A stretch of 37,909 bases of DNA from Mycobacterium gastri (GTDB lineage Bacteria; Actinomycetota; Actinomycetes; Mycobacteriales; Mycobacteriaceae): NCBI RefSeq assembly GCF_002102175.1, contig NZ_LQOX01000009.1, positions 1 to 37,909 of the forward strand. The letters are read 5' to 3'. The notes below the pieces were generated by a model. The model was not told where the DNA came from. It did no database searches and was given only the letters and a program-made list of their open reading frames with translations. The position numbers were made by a program, and so were the translations under genes. This document shows positions 8,406 through 16,044 of the stretch, piece after piece. Within the stretch, counting starts at the first letter, position 1; each line of letters opens with the position of its first letter.

Positions 8406-8567
8406 ACCGGCACACTGCGCAACACCGGGCTGGTGACCTCCGACCGGCGGGATTCGGCTCGTTGGCACATGGTCCCGCCCATTACGAACGCGGTCGGCAA
8501 GATCGACAAGCCGACGTTGCGGAAGAACACACCGCGCATTGCCCCGCCGGCGACGCACAAGGCCTGA
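8406..8567 (+). pseudogene. C-terminal remnant of an AMP-dependent acyl-CoA synthetase (FadD-like)
   Basis: The frame directly after the decarboxylase stop translates to an ending with PPITNAVGKIDKPTLRKN, then a TGA at 8565-8567. This matches the conserved extreme C-terminus of acyl-CoA synthetases (PxTxVGKIDKxxLR, with the catalytic lysine). No start codon, RBS or upstream synthetase sequence is present, so this is the stump of a deleted fadD-type gene. It fits the operon's CoA-linked chemistry. The match is short (about 18 residues), so chance cannot be excluded. Confidence 0.5.
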
Positions 8568-8568
8568 C

Positions 8569-9939
8569 ATGAGTGACACCCGATCCCGCGTGCCCTTGCT
8601 CGACTCGACGTTCTTGCGACTCGAGACTTCGGATACTCCGATGCACGTCGCCGCCCTGCAGGTCTACTCGCTGCCCGACGACGCAGGCCCTGATTTCATC
8701 GCGGGGGTGGTAGCCGGTTTTCGCGAACCGATGCCGTTGCGCAAGCCGTTCAATCTCGTGCTCGCCGGCGGATTGTTGTCGGCGGTCGCTCCGGCTTGGG
8801 ATGTCGTCGAGCAGGTCGACATGGAGTACCACGTCCGACATACCGCACTACCTGCGCCGGGCGGCGAACGCGAACTGGGGGAGCTGATCTCGCACCTGCA
8901 CAGCACTGTCCTCGATCGCACCCGGCCGCTATGGACCTGCCATGTCATCGAGGGCCTGGAGGACCGGCGGTTCGCGGTCTACGTGAAGATTCATCATGGC
9001 CTGACCGACGGTGTCAACGGTGTCCGGTTGACCTGCGACCAGCTGGCCAGGACACCCGACGGGCCGTGGCGCGCACCCTGGCAACAACCTGCCACCGAGA
9101 AGGTCCGCCGCGCACGTGAAAAGGGTGCGCGGCCAGGCCTTTCGCCGTGGCGCGCGCCGATCGAGCTGGGCCGCGGGATGCTCGGTCTGACACGTCGGTA
9201 CGGCGAGCGCGAGCGGGTCCGGCTGCCGTTCCAAGCGCCGCGGTCGATCCTCAACGGCCGGGTCACCAATGCCCGCCGGGTTGCCACCCAGCAGCTGGAC
9301 ATGGGGCGGATCCGTGAAGTGGCCAAGCGCCAGCAGGCGTCGGTGAACGACGTCTTCCTCGCGGTGTGCGGGGCAGCTCTGCGGCGGTATCTCATTGAAC
9401 GCGACGCGCTTCCCGAACAACCGTTGATTGCCGGTGTGCCGGTCAACCTCCGGGAGGAGGGTCAGGAGGGCGGCAACGCGGTCGGCTTCCTCTGGTCGAG
9501 CCTGGGGACCGATGTTGCGGACCCCCGCGAGCGGCTGGAGGCGATACGCCGCTCGATGGGCGCGGCCAAGGAGCACCTGCGCGAGATTGCCGGCCCCGTG
9601 CGCCCGACGTTCACGCTGCTGACCATGGCTCTGCCGCTGGCGGCGCTCATGAGCGGGCAGGCCACCCGCACACCTAAGCCACCGATGAACGTGACGATTT
9701 CTAATGTTCCGGGGCCGGCCGAAACGCTCTATCTGAACGGCGCGCGGTTGGAGGCGCTGTACCCGGTGTCGCTGGCATTTCAGGGCCTCGGTTTGAACGT
9801 CACCTGCATCAGCTACGACGGTCAGTTGAACATCGGCGTGATCGGCAGTCGGGATGCGTTGCCCCACCTGCAGCGCAGCGCGGTGTTTCTCGGCGAGGCG
9901 CTCGACGAGCTGTACGACGCCGATAAGGCACGTCGGTGA
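8569..9939 (+). CDS. WS/DGAT family O-acyltransferase
   Basis: This 456-aa wax ester synthase / diacylglycerol acyltransferase-type enzyme transfers acyl groups from acyl-CoA to an alcohol or diacylglycerol. The active-site motif HHGLTDG (His142, His143, Asp147) is intact. Other family marks are PLLDSTFLRLET at the N-terminus, DRTRPLW, and the C-terminal MNVTISNVPGP. The start is ATG 8569, one base after the synthetase remnant stop, with AAGG at 8559-8562. The gene ends in a GTGA overlap with the broken SDR gene. The host gene set (acyl-CoA dehydrogenases, reductases) suggests wax ester or a specialised ester rather than bulk triacylglycerol, but this is not shown by the sequence. Confidence 0.9.
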   Translation: MSDTRSRVPLLDSTFLRLETSDTPMHVAALQVYSLPDDAGPDFIAGVVAGFREPMPLRKPFNLVLAGGLLSAVAPAWDVVEQVDMEYHVRHTALPAPGGERELGELISHLHSTVLDRTRPLWTCHVIEGLEDRRFAVYVKIHHGLTDGVNGVRLTCDQLARTPDGPWRAPWQQPATEKVRRAREKGARPGLSPWRAPIELGRGMLGLTRRYGERERVRLPFQAPRSILNGRVTNARRVATQQLDMGRIREVAKRQQASVNDVFLAVCGAALRRYLIERDALPEQPLIAGVPVNLREEGQEGGNAVGFLWSSLGTDVADPRERLEAIRRSMGAAKEHLREIAGPVRPTFTLLTMALPLAALMSGQATRTPKPPMNVTISNVPGPAETLYLNGARLEALYPVSLAFQGLGLNVTCISYDGQLNIGVIGSRDALPHLQRSAVFLGEALDELYDADKARR

Positions 9940-10762
9940 CCGCGACGACGGCCGTCGTGACAGGCGCGGCGCGTGGGATCGGCCTGGCGATCGCCAAGTC
10001 CCTGGCGGCCCGCGGACACCGCGTGCTGCTGACGGACTTGGATGGTGACGCCGTCGAACACGCCGCCCACGCTGTCGGGCCAAGCGCCTGGGGCGTCGCT
10101 CAGGACGTACGGGATGCCGTGAGCCACGACGCGGTGGCCGCGCTGCGCTGGAGCGAGGTCGGCTGGCGGTGTGGGTCAACAATGCCGGGGTCCTGCATGC
10201 GGGTAACAGCTGGGAGCAGCCGGCTGAGGTCGTCGCCCAGACACTCGACGTCAATGTGCGTGGAATGATGGCCGGCTGCGCGGCGGCGGTGAACGCCATG
10301 AGTGTCGGCGGCGGCGTGATTCTCAATGTCGCCTCGATATCGGCGCTGACACCCGTGCCGCGGTTGGCGGTGTACGCCGCAACGAAGGCGGCTGTGGTGT
10401 CCTACACCGGCTCGCTGCAGGGAGAGCTCAGCCATGTGCGGCTGCCGATCCGCGCCCGTGCGGTGTGCCCCGACGTGGTCTCCACCGCGATGGTCGCCTC
10501 GCATGCACACCATCCCGATGCTGCGCTGCTGTTCTCCGGGCCCAAGCCGATGTCTGTCGACGAGGTGGCGGCTGCGGCCATGGAACTGATGGACAGTCGG
10601 CAGATCTTCCGCGTCGTTCCGCGCTGGCGGGGAGTGATTGCGCGTAGCACTGGCCTCGTTCCCGCTTCCGGCCTGCGCGCCCTGACCTTGATGCGAATGC
10701 TCGGCGAACGGCGACAGCGCAGTGGAAACCAGTCCATCGTCGGCTCCGATTTCGAGAGGTAA
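9936..10762 (+). pseudogene. Short-chain dehydrogenase/reductase broken by a 5-bp duplication
   Basis: The N-terminal part (frame of GTG 9936) has the Rossmann motif VVTGAARGIGLAIAKSLAARG. The C-terminal part, in another frame, has VWVNNAGVLHAG, NVASISAL and VYAATKAAVV (catalytic Tyr and Lys). The frames are separated by CGCTG twice in tandem at 10141-10150. Removing one copy restores a continuous 273-aa SDR reading DAVAALERGRLAVWVNNAG through the junction. As it stands, translation from GTG 9936 stops at 10268 after about 110 aa. The GTGA overlap with the WS/DGAT gene is normal. It could be a recent mutation, a reversible slippage site or an assembly error. Confidence 0.88.
10141..10150 (+). 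repeat. 5-bp tandem duplication (CGCTG x2) causing a frameshift
   Basis: CGCTGCGCTG lies within the SDR coding sequence just before the NNAG motif. One copy must be removed to keep the SDR in frame. Confidence 0.85.
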
Positions 10763-10770
10763 TTGTCGCC

Positions 10771-11544
10771 ATGAAAACAGTCGTCATTACCGGAGCGACC
10801 GCCGGAATCGGCCGCGCGACGGCCCTGCGTTTCGACCGCGCGGGCTACCGCGTCGCTGCCTACGGCCGCAATAAGGCCGCGCTCGACGAGCTCCGGGCGC
10901 AGCTGCGACCCGAGGCCGTCGTCGACACGCTGGACATCCAGGATGCCGACGCCTGGACCACGCGGCTGGGCGAGCTGGCCGAGATCACCGGCGGCCAGCT
11001 GGACGTGCTGATCAACAATGCAGGCATCCTCACCTCGGGACCGTTCGCCGAAACTCCGCTGGCGGCCCAGCGCAGCATCATCGACGTCAACGTCGGCGGC
11101 ACGATGGCGGGCTGCCACGCCGCCTACCCGTACCTGCGCTCGACCCCCAAAGCCCAGGTCATCAACCTGTGTTCCGCGTCGGCCATCTACGGCCAGGCCG
11201 AACTGGCCGCATACTCGGCCTCAAAATTCGCGATCCGCGGGCTCACCGAGGCACTCGAACTGGAGTGGGCCGACGACGACATCCGGGTATGCGCCGTCTG
11301 GCCGCTCTTCGTCGATACCGGGATGGTGCAGGGCGTGGACACCGGCAGCACCCGCGCCCTCGGAGTCTCACTCACCGCCGACGGCGTCGCCGACTCGATC
11401 CTGAAGACCGCGCAGAGCCGGCCCCGATTGCCACACGGACCGCACTACGCGATCGGCTGGCAGGCCGAGGCGTTCATGACGATCTCCAGCTTCGTACCCT
11501 CCTGGGTCTTGCGGGAGATCAACCGCCGCGCCACTGGCCACTGA
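10771..11544 (+). CDS. Short-chain dehydrogenase/reductase
   Basis: This 257-aa classical SDR has the cofactor motif TGATAGIG (7-14), NNAG (82-85), INLCSASAIYG with the catalytic Ser, and YSASK (Tyr148, Lys152). It would interconvert an alcohol and a ketone/aldehyde with NAD(P). GAGAGG lies about 10 bases before ATG 10771. It follows the broken SDR by 8 bp, so it is probably the last gene of the operon, and it may partly cover for the broken paralogue. The C-terminal segment (FMTISSFVPSWVLREINRR) resembles the membrane-facing tail of mycobacterial SDRs. Confidence 0.9.
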   Translation: MKTVVITGATAGIGRATALRFDRAGYRVAAYGRNKAALDELRAQLRPEAVVDTLDIQDADAWTTRLGELAEITGGQLDVLINNAGILTSGPFAETPLAAQRSIIDVNVGGTMAGCHAAYPYLRSTPKAQVINLCSASAIYGQAELAAYSASKFAIRGLTEALELEWADDDIRVCAVWPLFVDTGMVQGVDTGSTRALGVSLTADGVADSILKTAQSRPRLPHGPHYAIGWQAEAFMTISSFVPSWVLREINRRATGH

Positions 11545-12089
11545 ATCGCACGCGGGGCTGCGCCCAATGCTGGCGGCCGCATCGCGTAGTGGCCGGGCTT
11601 GATACCAGTAAAGAAAGTTCTCACACCGCAGATCACGCCGAATTCTGCGTGGTCGACACTCAGGCATCAGGCTTTGGTGGCGGCGGACGGGAGCGGCTGA
11701 GCGGACGGGAGCCGCCACCACGAAGCTGAGAGCTTGGCGGCTGGCGACGTAGCACCTCGGTCAGGGCGGAGCTGCGGGTGTACGGCAGGCGTCCGCATGA
11801 AAGACGGAAACAACCTCCCATTCAACCGACCCCTCACATCAAGAGGACACTTCTCCCCACACGCTGCACTCCGTGTGGACGAGTTGTACGACGTTCCAGA
11901 CGCTCATATCCACACGGCTTATGTTCGTGTCGGCTGGCTGTCAGTCTCGGTGTCGACGGGAGTTTCGCCCGCCACCAAAGCCTGATGTCTGAGCGGCGAC
12001 CAGCCAGAACGTCGTCGAAGATCTCATCGAGTGGACGCACACTTTCGTCGAACATCTCGATGAAGGCCAGGATCGTTAGGCTGGACAGT
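11545..12089. other. Gene-poor segment between metabolic operon and mobile element
   Basis: There is no gene I can support in these 545 bp. They hold the inverted-repeat element at 11650-12002, a hairpin CCACACG/CGTGTGG at 11857-11878, and a direct repeat TCGTCGAA(G/C)ATCTC at 12012-12025 and 12045-12058. A minus-strand open frame at 11834-12163 (109 codons) runs through one repeat arm, but I do not recognise it. Confidence 0.5.
11650..12002. mobile_element. 353-bp element with 34-bp inverted repeats (MITE-like or IS remnant)
   Basis: The arm at 11650-11683 matches the reverse complement of 11969-12002 at 31 of 34 positions, including the shared core CATCAGGCTTTGGTGGCGG. The interior (285 bp) has no intact transposase. 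Size, long near-perfect terminal repeats and lack of coding capacity fit a non-autonomous transposable element or the two ends of an IS with its middle deleted. No flanking target duplication is obvious. It sits between the metabolic operon and the integrative element. Confidence 0.55.
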
Positions 12090-12092
12090 ATG
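12077..12092 (+). promoter_or_regulatory. -10 element of a probable leaderless transcript
   Basis: TAGGCT at 12077-12082 fits the mycobacterial TANNNT -10 pattern. Its distance to ATG 12090 (7 bases) is that of a transcription start falling on the initiation codon. No Shine-Dalgarno is present, which agrees with a leaderless mRNA. Confidence 0.4.
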
Positions 12093-12626
12093 AGTTCGCT
12101 GCAGGTGACTCGGGCACGGGTTGCCGCGGAATCATGCCTTGTGGCTCTGCCGGGCCGACTCACACATGTGCGTGGAGTCGTAGCGGCTGCCGACGGGCTT
12201 CGCGGACATTTCGACGTAGCCAGTGCAGATTGCCTGGTGGCGGCAGCTTGGCTGCACGACGTCGGTTATGCGCCGTCGGTGCGGTCGACGGGCTTTCATC
12301 CGGTCGACGGCGCCGCGTTCGCGCGCCGGGAAGGCTTCGACGAGCTGGTGGTCTCCCTGGTCGCCTTCCATTCGGGTGCGCCGGCCGAAGCGCGCGAACG
12401 CGGGATCAACGGCTTATCCGCGTTCTCCGCTCCACCGCAACAATTGCTGGATGCGTTGACTTTCTGCGATTTGACGACCGGTCCTGACGGGGCGGCGGTG
12501 ACGCCTGGTGATCGGCTGCACGAGGTGCTGCAGCGGTACGGTCCGGATGACCCAGTCCATCGGGCGGTCGACAGTAACCGCGTGGAGCTCCTGGCGGCTG
12601 TTAATCGGGTCCGCGCCTGGCTGTGA
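12090..12626 (+). CDS. HD-domain phosphohydrolase-like protein
   Basis: This 178-aa protein has RLTHVRGV (His26) and AAAWLHDVGYAPS (His56-Asp57), the first histidine and HD pair of the metal-dependent HD superfamily, followed by GAAFARREGFDELVVSLVAFHSGA. HD enzymes hydrolyse phosphate esters of nucleotides. The substrate here is unknown. The start is ATG 12090; ATG 12060 is an in-frame alternative. It converges on the Nudix gene with a 7-bp gap. HD, Nudix and HTH genes together are often seen at one end of actinobacterial integrative elements, so I place it in the element. Confidence 0.75.
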   Translation: MSSLQVTRARVAAESCLVALPGRLTHVRGVVAAADGLRGHFDVASADCLVAAAWLHDVGYAPSVRSTGFHPVDGAAFARREGFDELVVSLVAFHSGAPAEARERGINGLSAFSAPPQQLLDALTFCDLTTGPDGAAVTPGDRLHEVLQRYGPDDPVHRAVDSNRVELLAAVNRVRAWL

Positions 12627-12633
12627 TGACCGG

Positions 12634-13101
12634 TCATCCGAGGTAGGGACTCATCCGGGCTTCGAGGTAGTGGCTGATCCGCAGCCTCATTGATGGGTGC
12701 ATATTGAGCGTCGCGATGTCGTCGGGACTGGTCCATGCGATGTCGGTGCTCTCGTGGTCAATCGCCAACGTTCCACCTGTTTGCCGCGTGGTAAAGCACA
12801 GCGAAAACTGTTGGCGTACTTCACCGTCGGAGAACGCGACGACGTGGGCAGGGTCAGTGTAGATACCGCTGAGTGCCACGATCTCGACGTCGAGGCCGGT
12901 TTCTTCCTTAACCTCGCGTATGGCCGTCTGTTCAATGGTCTCGCCGATGTCGTGGCCGCCGCCAGGTAGTGCCCACAGCTCGTTGTCTCGCCGTCTAATC
13001 AGCAGAATGCGGCCGAGTTCATCGGTGACGATTGCCGATGCCGACGGGACGACGCTGTTGGGCCTGGGAGCGTCGGGGTCGTTGTAGTAGTCGGTACGCA
13101 T
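12634..13101 (-). CDS. Nudix hydrolase
   Basis: This 155-aa protein has a complete Nudix box at residues 48-70 (G-x5-E-x7-RE-x2-EE-x-G-L), with PGGGHDIGE, REVKEETGL and SGIYTDPAHVV downstream. It would hydrolyse a nucleoside-diphosphate-linked substrate. The start is ATG 13101 with GAAGGG 10 bases upstream; a TTG start at 13110 is possible. It follows the HTH regulator gene by 15 bp and is probably co-transcribed. In the Streptomyces element pSAM2, the Nudix protein Pif blocks entry or exchange of a second copy, so a similar immunity role is a fair hypothesis here, unproven. Confidence 0.88.
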   Translation of the reverse strand: MRTDYYNDPDAPRPNSVVPSASAIVTDELGRILLIRRRDNELWALPGGGHDIGETIEQTAIREVKEETGLDVEIVALSGIYTDPAHVVAFSDGEVRQQFSLCFTTRQTGGTLAIDHESTDIAWTSPDDIATLNMHPSMRLRISHYLEARMSPYLG

Positions 13102-13116
13102 GAAAAACAAGCCCTT

Positions 13117-13896
13117 CTATGGGAACGCATGACCTCGATCAGTCAGCGGTTTGGCGTTGTCCCAGACTCGATCGAATGCCTGCTCGAATGTGGCCCAGAG
13201 CCGAGGCTCATCAGACCGTCCGAACACCATGACCGGATTGCTGCGACCCGGCGAGCCATAGATGTGAAAGTTAACGATGATGCGGTCATCAACTCGGAAG
13301 ATCGACGAATAGAGAGTCGTTCGGTGAGTCCGGATCTCCAGCCCGGGTGTCGACGCTTGCGAAGCGAGCAACTCGACGGTGGTGCGGCACCTGGCGACGA
13401 CGGCTTCACCGATGTCCTCTTCTTCGCCTCGAAGGAACAAGCCAGGACCGTCAGGGTCGCCAACGAGCAATCGCACGCCGACACCACGCCCCACCGCTTC
13501 GACAAGTGCGTCGACGAAGCCGTCCATGGTGTCGAACAAGAATGTGGCGGCAAGCACGAGGACGTCGACGGAATGCTGCGGATGGGCGAAATGCTGCTGC
13601 CAAACGCTGATCGGCATCTGTGTACGAGTGGGGTACACCGTCGGCGTGAACGGCCTGGTCCCGTCGGCTGACGCGAAGTTCGTAGACGATCGAGCGTATT
13701 GCAGCGGCCAGAGGTCGTGCGGAGTGCAGCCAAGTGCATCGGCGGCGCGACGCGCGTTGTCTTCGCGAACTTTATGATCGATGTCCGCGAGCCAGCGCTG
13801 GACGGTTTTGAGCGACACACCGGCTACGTCGGCGAATCGTCGATCGGACAAACTCTTTCCGCGTATCCGGTCCCTGAGCACTTCGTTCGGAATCAT
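13117..13896 (-). CDS. HTH (XRE-like) regulator with C-terminal PLD-like/DUF5919-type domain
   Basis: This 259-aa protein has an N-terminal helix-turn-helix (DRRFADVAGVSLKTVQRWL, about 18-36) and ADALGCTPHDLWP, typical of XRE-type regulators. The C-terminal part has FLFDTMDGFVDALVEAVGRG, VRLLVGDPDG and the ending FEQAFDRVWDNAKPL, as in actinobacterial regulators annotated with a DUF5919 domain. It is transcribed away from the SCO3933-tra-rep operon. The 272-bp gap between them holds a TGTCC repeat array, so this protein is the obvious candidate repressor of the element (inference). It is co-oriented with the Nudix gene. Confidence 0.8.
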   Translation of the reverse strand: MIPNEVLRDRIRGKSLSDRRFADVAGVSLKTVQRWLADIDHKVREDNARRAADALGCTPHDLWPLQYARSSTNFASADGTRPFTPTVYPTRTQMPISVWQQHFAHPQHSVDVLVLAATFLFDTMDGFVDALVEAVGRGVGVRLLVGDPDGPGLFLRGEEEDIGEAVVARCRTTVELLASQASTPGLEIRTHRTTLYSSIFRVDDRIIVNFHIYGSPGRSNPVMVFGRSDEPRLWATFEQAFDRVWDNAKPLTDRGHAFP

Positions 13897-14012
13897 CGGC
13901 CGATCACGGCGCGCATCGCTGTCATGATCCTTGCCGTCTCCTTCCTTGGCCGTGCCACCGTGACCCGGGAAAGCCTAGTTTGGCCCTGGAGCTCCGTCCT
14001 AACAGACCGCGA

Positions 14013-14110
14013 TGTCCACGATGTGTCCCGCTGGCCGCGCCTTCGTGTCCGAAATGTCGCGGCGACGTCCAAGGTGTCCATCAATGGCCGTAGCGATGTC
14101 CGATCTGTCC
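14013..14110. promoter_or_regulatory. TGTCC iteron array, candidate operator of the integrative element
   Basis: Exact TGTCC occurs at 14013, 14024, 14046, 14075, 14097 and 14106, with near copies TGTCG at 14055 and CGTCC at 14066. Several are preceded by GA (GATGTCC). Steps are 9, 11 or 22 bp, close to whole helical turns, so the sites would lie on about one face of the DNA. All copies are on the same strand. This sits in the 13897-14168 gap between the divergent HTH regulator and the conjugation operon. It is a candidate binding array for that regulator, or part of an origin. Confidence 0.6.
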
Positions 14111-14168
14111 CTCTGAACTGAGGCAAGCGCTCGTTCGGGCGCGATCAGGATGAGGAAGGACGAAGCGA

Positions 14169-14513
14169 ATGAAGTTGCGAATAGAAACAACTGGAGTGTC
14201 GTTCACGTGCACGCGTGCGCCAGAGCAGCGGCTGAACTTTGACACCGGAAGGCCCCGAGTAGACAAAGCAACGGGGGTACCCCTGTGGCTCGTCCAGGTC
14301 ATGGCCCTCGACGAATCGGGCGGTGACGTGATTTCGGTGACCGTGGCCGGCGAGCCGCAGGTTTCCGCTGGGCGTGCCGTCACGGTCACGGGTTTGGTCG
14401 CATTGCCGTGGTCACAGGACGGCCGCTCGGGCATCGCCTACCGCGCCGAAGCGATCACGCAGACGGCTGACATGACGTCTGCCAAGGCCCCCGGCGCTGC
14501 CGCCCGCCCCTAA
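14169..14513 (+). CDS. SCO3933-family regulatory protein
   Basis: This 114-aa protein has the family pattern: LNFDTGRPRVDKATGVPLW (about 20-39), VTVTGLVALPWSQDG (about 75-89) and RSGIAYRAEAIT (about 90-101). Proteins of this kind sit just upstream of the tra/rep genes in actinomycete integrative elements and plasmids. Their biochemical role is poorly defined, though some are linked to activation of replication and excision. GGAAGGA lies 10 bases upstream of ATG 14169. It is the first gene of the element's main operon. Confidence 0.75.
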   Translation: MKLRIETTGVSFTCTRAPEQRLNFDTGRPRVDKATGVPLWLVQVMALDESGGDVISVTVAGEPQVSAGRAVTVTGLVALPWSQDGRSGIAYRAEAITQTADMTSAKAPGAAARP

Positions 14514-14531
14514 CTCACGACCGAACTCGAC

Positions 14532-14569
14532 GGGCTGCCCACCTGCGCTGAACTGCGGGTGGGCAGCCC
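14532..14569 (+). terminator. Strong stem-loop between SCO3933-like gene and traB-like gene
   Basis: GGGCTGCCCACC (14532-14543) is the perfect reverse complement of GGTGGGCAGCCC (14558-14569), a 12-bp GC-rich stem with a 14-base loop. There is no T-run. It may end or attenuate transcription, or stabilise the mRNA, so that the upstream gene is expressed more than the transfer gene. Confidence 0.6.
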
Positions 14570-14604
14570 TACCGAGCCGAACGCTCATGAGAAAGGAATT
14601 GTCA

Positions 14605-16044
14605 ATGTCTCAACCATCGAAGTCTCAGCGCGACAAAGAAATACAACGATCCAACGAAGCCTGGTTCGCCGCAATGTTCTTGTGCATTAAGGCGATCGGC
14701 TGCATTCTATCGTTGGCAATCGCCTTCCCCGCCCTCAGCATCCCTGCTCTCGTAAGTCTGTTAAACACAATGTGTTACGGCTTCTACGTTGGAACACTCA
14801 CCGCGGTCGCGTTCGCCGCCGGTTACGGCACCTGGGCTGCGCTCGACGCAAAGTCCTTCGCAACCTGGATTGTTCAACCTGTCCGACGACGGTTCCTGAT
14901 GTGGTGGCGCTACACCCGCAACTGGGAGTCGGTCTGCGCCCTCAACGGGCTTACAACACGGGACCGCGAGCGCGATCGTACGCTCACCCCGCGCCTGCGT
15001 GCGATCTGTATCGGCAAGCACACCGACACCGTCGACCTGCGCGTGGTCACAGGTCAGTCGGTCAACGATTGGCAGAAACGGGTCCACGAGCTTGCCGCGA
15101 CGTGGCGGGCAGATCGGCTGACTATCCGCGCCACCGCTCCCGGCGAGCTGCGGATCACGATCACGCGCTACGACGTTCTGGCCCAAACTATTCCGCTGCC
15201 ACGGCGGGCGGTCGGCACCAATGCGAACCTGGCGGCCGTGACGGTGGGGATCACCGATACCTACCGATGGTGGCGGGTGCCCGTGCTCGGCCATCACCTC
15301 CTCATCGCAGGAGCCACCGGTGCAGGCAAGGGGTCGGTGCTGTGGTCTCTGATCGCCGGCCTCGCACCGGCCGTCAGGACCGGGCAAGTACGACTTTGCG
15401 TCATCGACCCGAAAGGGGGCATGGAGCTCGGCGCGGGGGCACCGCTGTTCAGTGCGTTCTCTCACGACGCCGCCGACCACACCCTCGAACTACTGCGAAG
15501 GCTGGTTGAGGTCATGCACGCCCGGGCCAATCGGCTGCGCGGGCACACCCGTCTGCACACGCCGACCCCCTCAGAGCCGCTGGTTGTCGTGATCGTCGAC
15601 GAAATGGCGGCGCTGACCGCCTACGTCACCGACCGCAAGACGCGCACCGAGATCGAACATCTCCTCGGCCTGCTGCTGTCCCAGGGCCGGGCAGTCGGCA
15701 TCAGCTTGATCGCCGCGATCCAGGACCCGTCCAAAGACACGCTGCCTGTCCGCCAGCTGTTTACCGTGCGCATCGGGCTACGACTGACCGAAGCCAGCCA
15801 GACCGCGATGGTGCTCGGTCAGGGCGCACGCGATGCGGGCGCCGAATGCGACCTCATCCCCGACACCACTCCTGGTGTGGGCTACATGATGGTCGACGGA
15901 ACGGCCGAACCGCAGCGCGCCCGAGCGTTCAACGTCACCGACGCCGACATCGCCGACCTCACCGTGCGCTTCGCCCTGCCCCGGGGGCAGAGCACGCAAT
16001 CCAAGCGCGATGTCAGCGACGGCGCAGACGAGGCCACACCATGA
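14605..16044 (+). CDS. TraB/TraSA-type FtsK/SpoIIIE DNA translocase
   Basis: This 479-aa protein has two hydrophobic segments near the N-terminus (about 25-50 and 58-80), then a RecA-like ATPase: Walker A GATGAGKGS (236-244), VIDPKGG (267-272) and Walker B VVVIVDEMAAL (327-337; Asp332, Glu333). Proteins of this family move double-stranded plasmid or AICE DNA between mycelial or cell compartments in actinomycetes. The start ATG 14605 is chosen for AAAGGA at 14592-14597; ATG 14587 is an in-frame alternative without a clear RBS. Its stop overlaps the rep start (ATGA). It looks intact, unlike its downstream partners. Confidence 0.88.
   Translation: MSQPSKSQRDKEIQRSNEAWFAAMFLCIKAIGCILSLAIAFPALSIPALVSLLNTMCYGFYVGTLTAVAFAAGYGTWAALDAKSFATWIVQPVRRRFLMWWRYTRNWESVCALNGLTTRDRERDRTLTPRLRAICIGKHTDTVDLRVVTGQSVNDWQKRVHELAATWRADRLTIRATAPGELRITITRYDVLAQTIPLPRRAVGTNANLAAVTVGITDTYRWWRVPVLGHHLLIAGATGAGKGSVLWSLIAGLAPAVRTGQVRLCVIDPKGGMELGAGAPLFSAFSHDAADHTLELLRRLVEVMHARANRLRGHTRLHTPTPSEPLVVVIVDEMAALTAYVTDRKTRTEIEHLLGLLLSQGRAVGISLIAAIQDPSKDTLPVRQLFTVRIGLRLTEASQTAMVLGQGARDAGAECDLIPDTTPGVGYMMVDGTAEPQRARAFNVTDADIADLTVRFALPRGQSTQSKRDVSDGADEATP

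Noticed and set aside
11834..12163. Minus-strand open frame of 109 codons as a transposase fragment
   Set aside because: It passes through one inverted repeat arm and has no DDE or zinc-finger pattern I can defend; noted only as part of the element.
12634..12652. CCGAGG..GGGACT resembling the tRNA-Leu 3' end, as a possible left attachment site
   Set aside because: Similarity is about a dozen bases with a gap, and it lies within the Nudix coding sequence; too weak to call.
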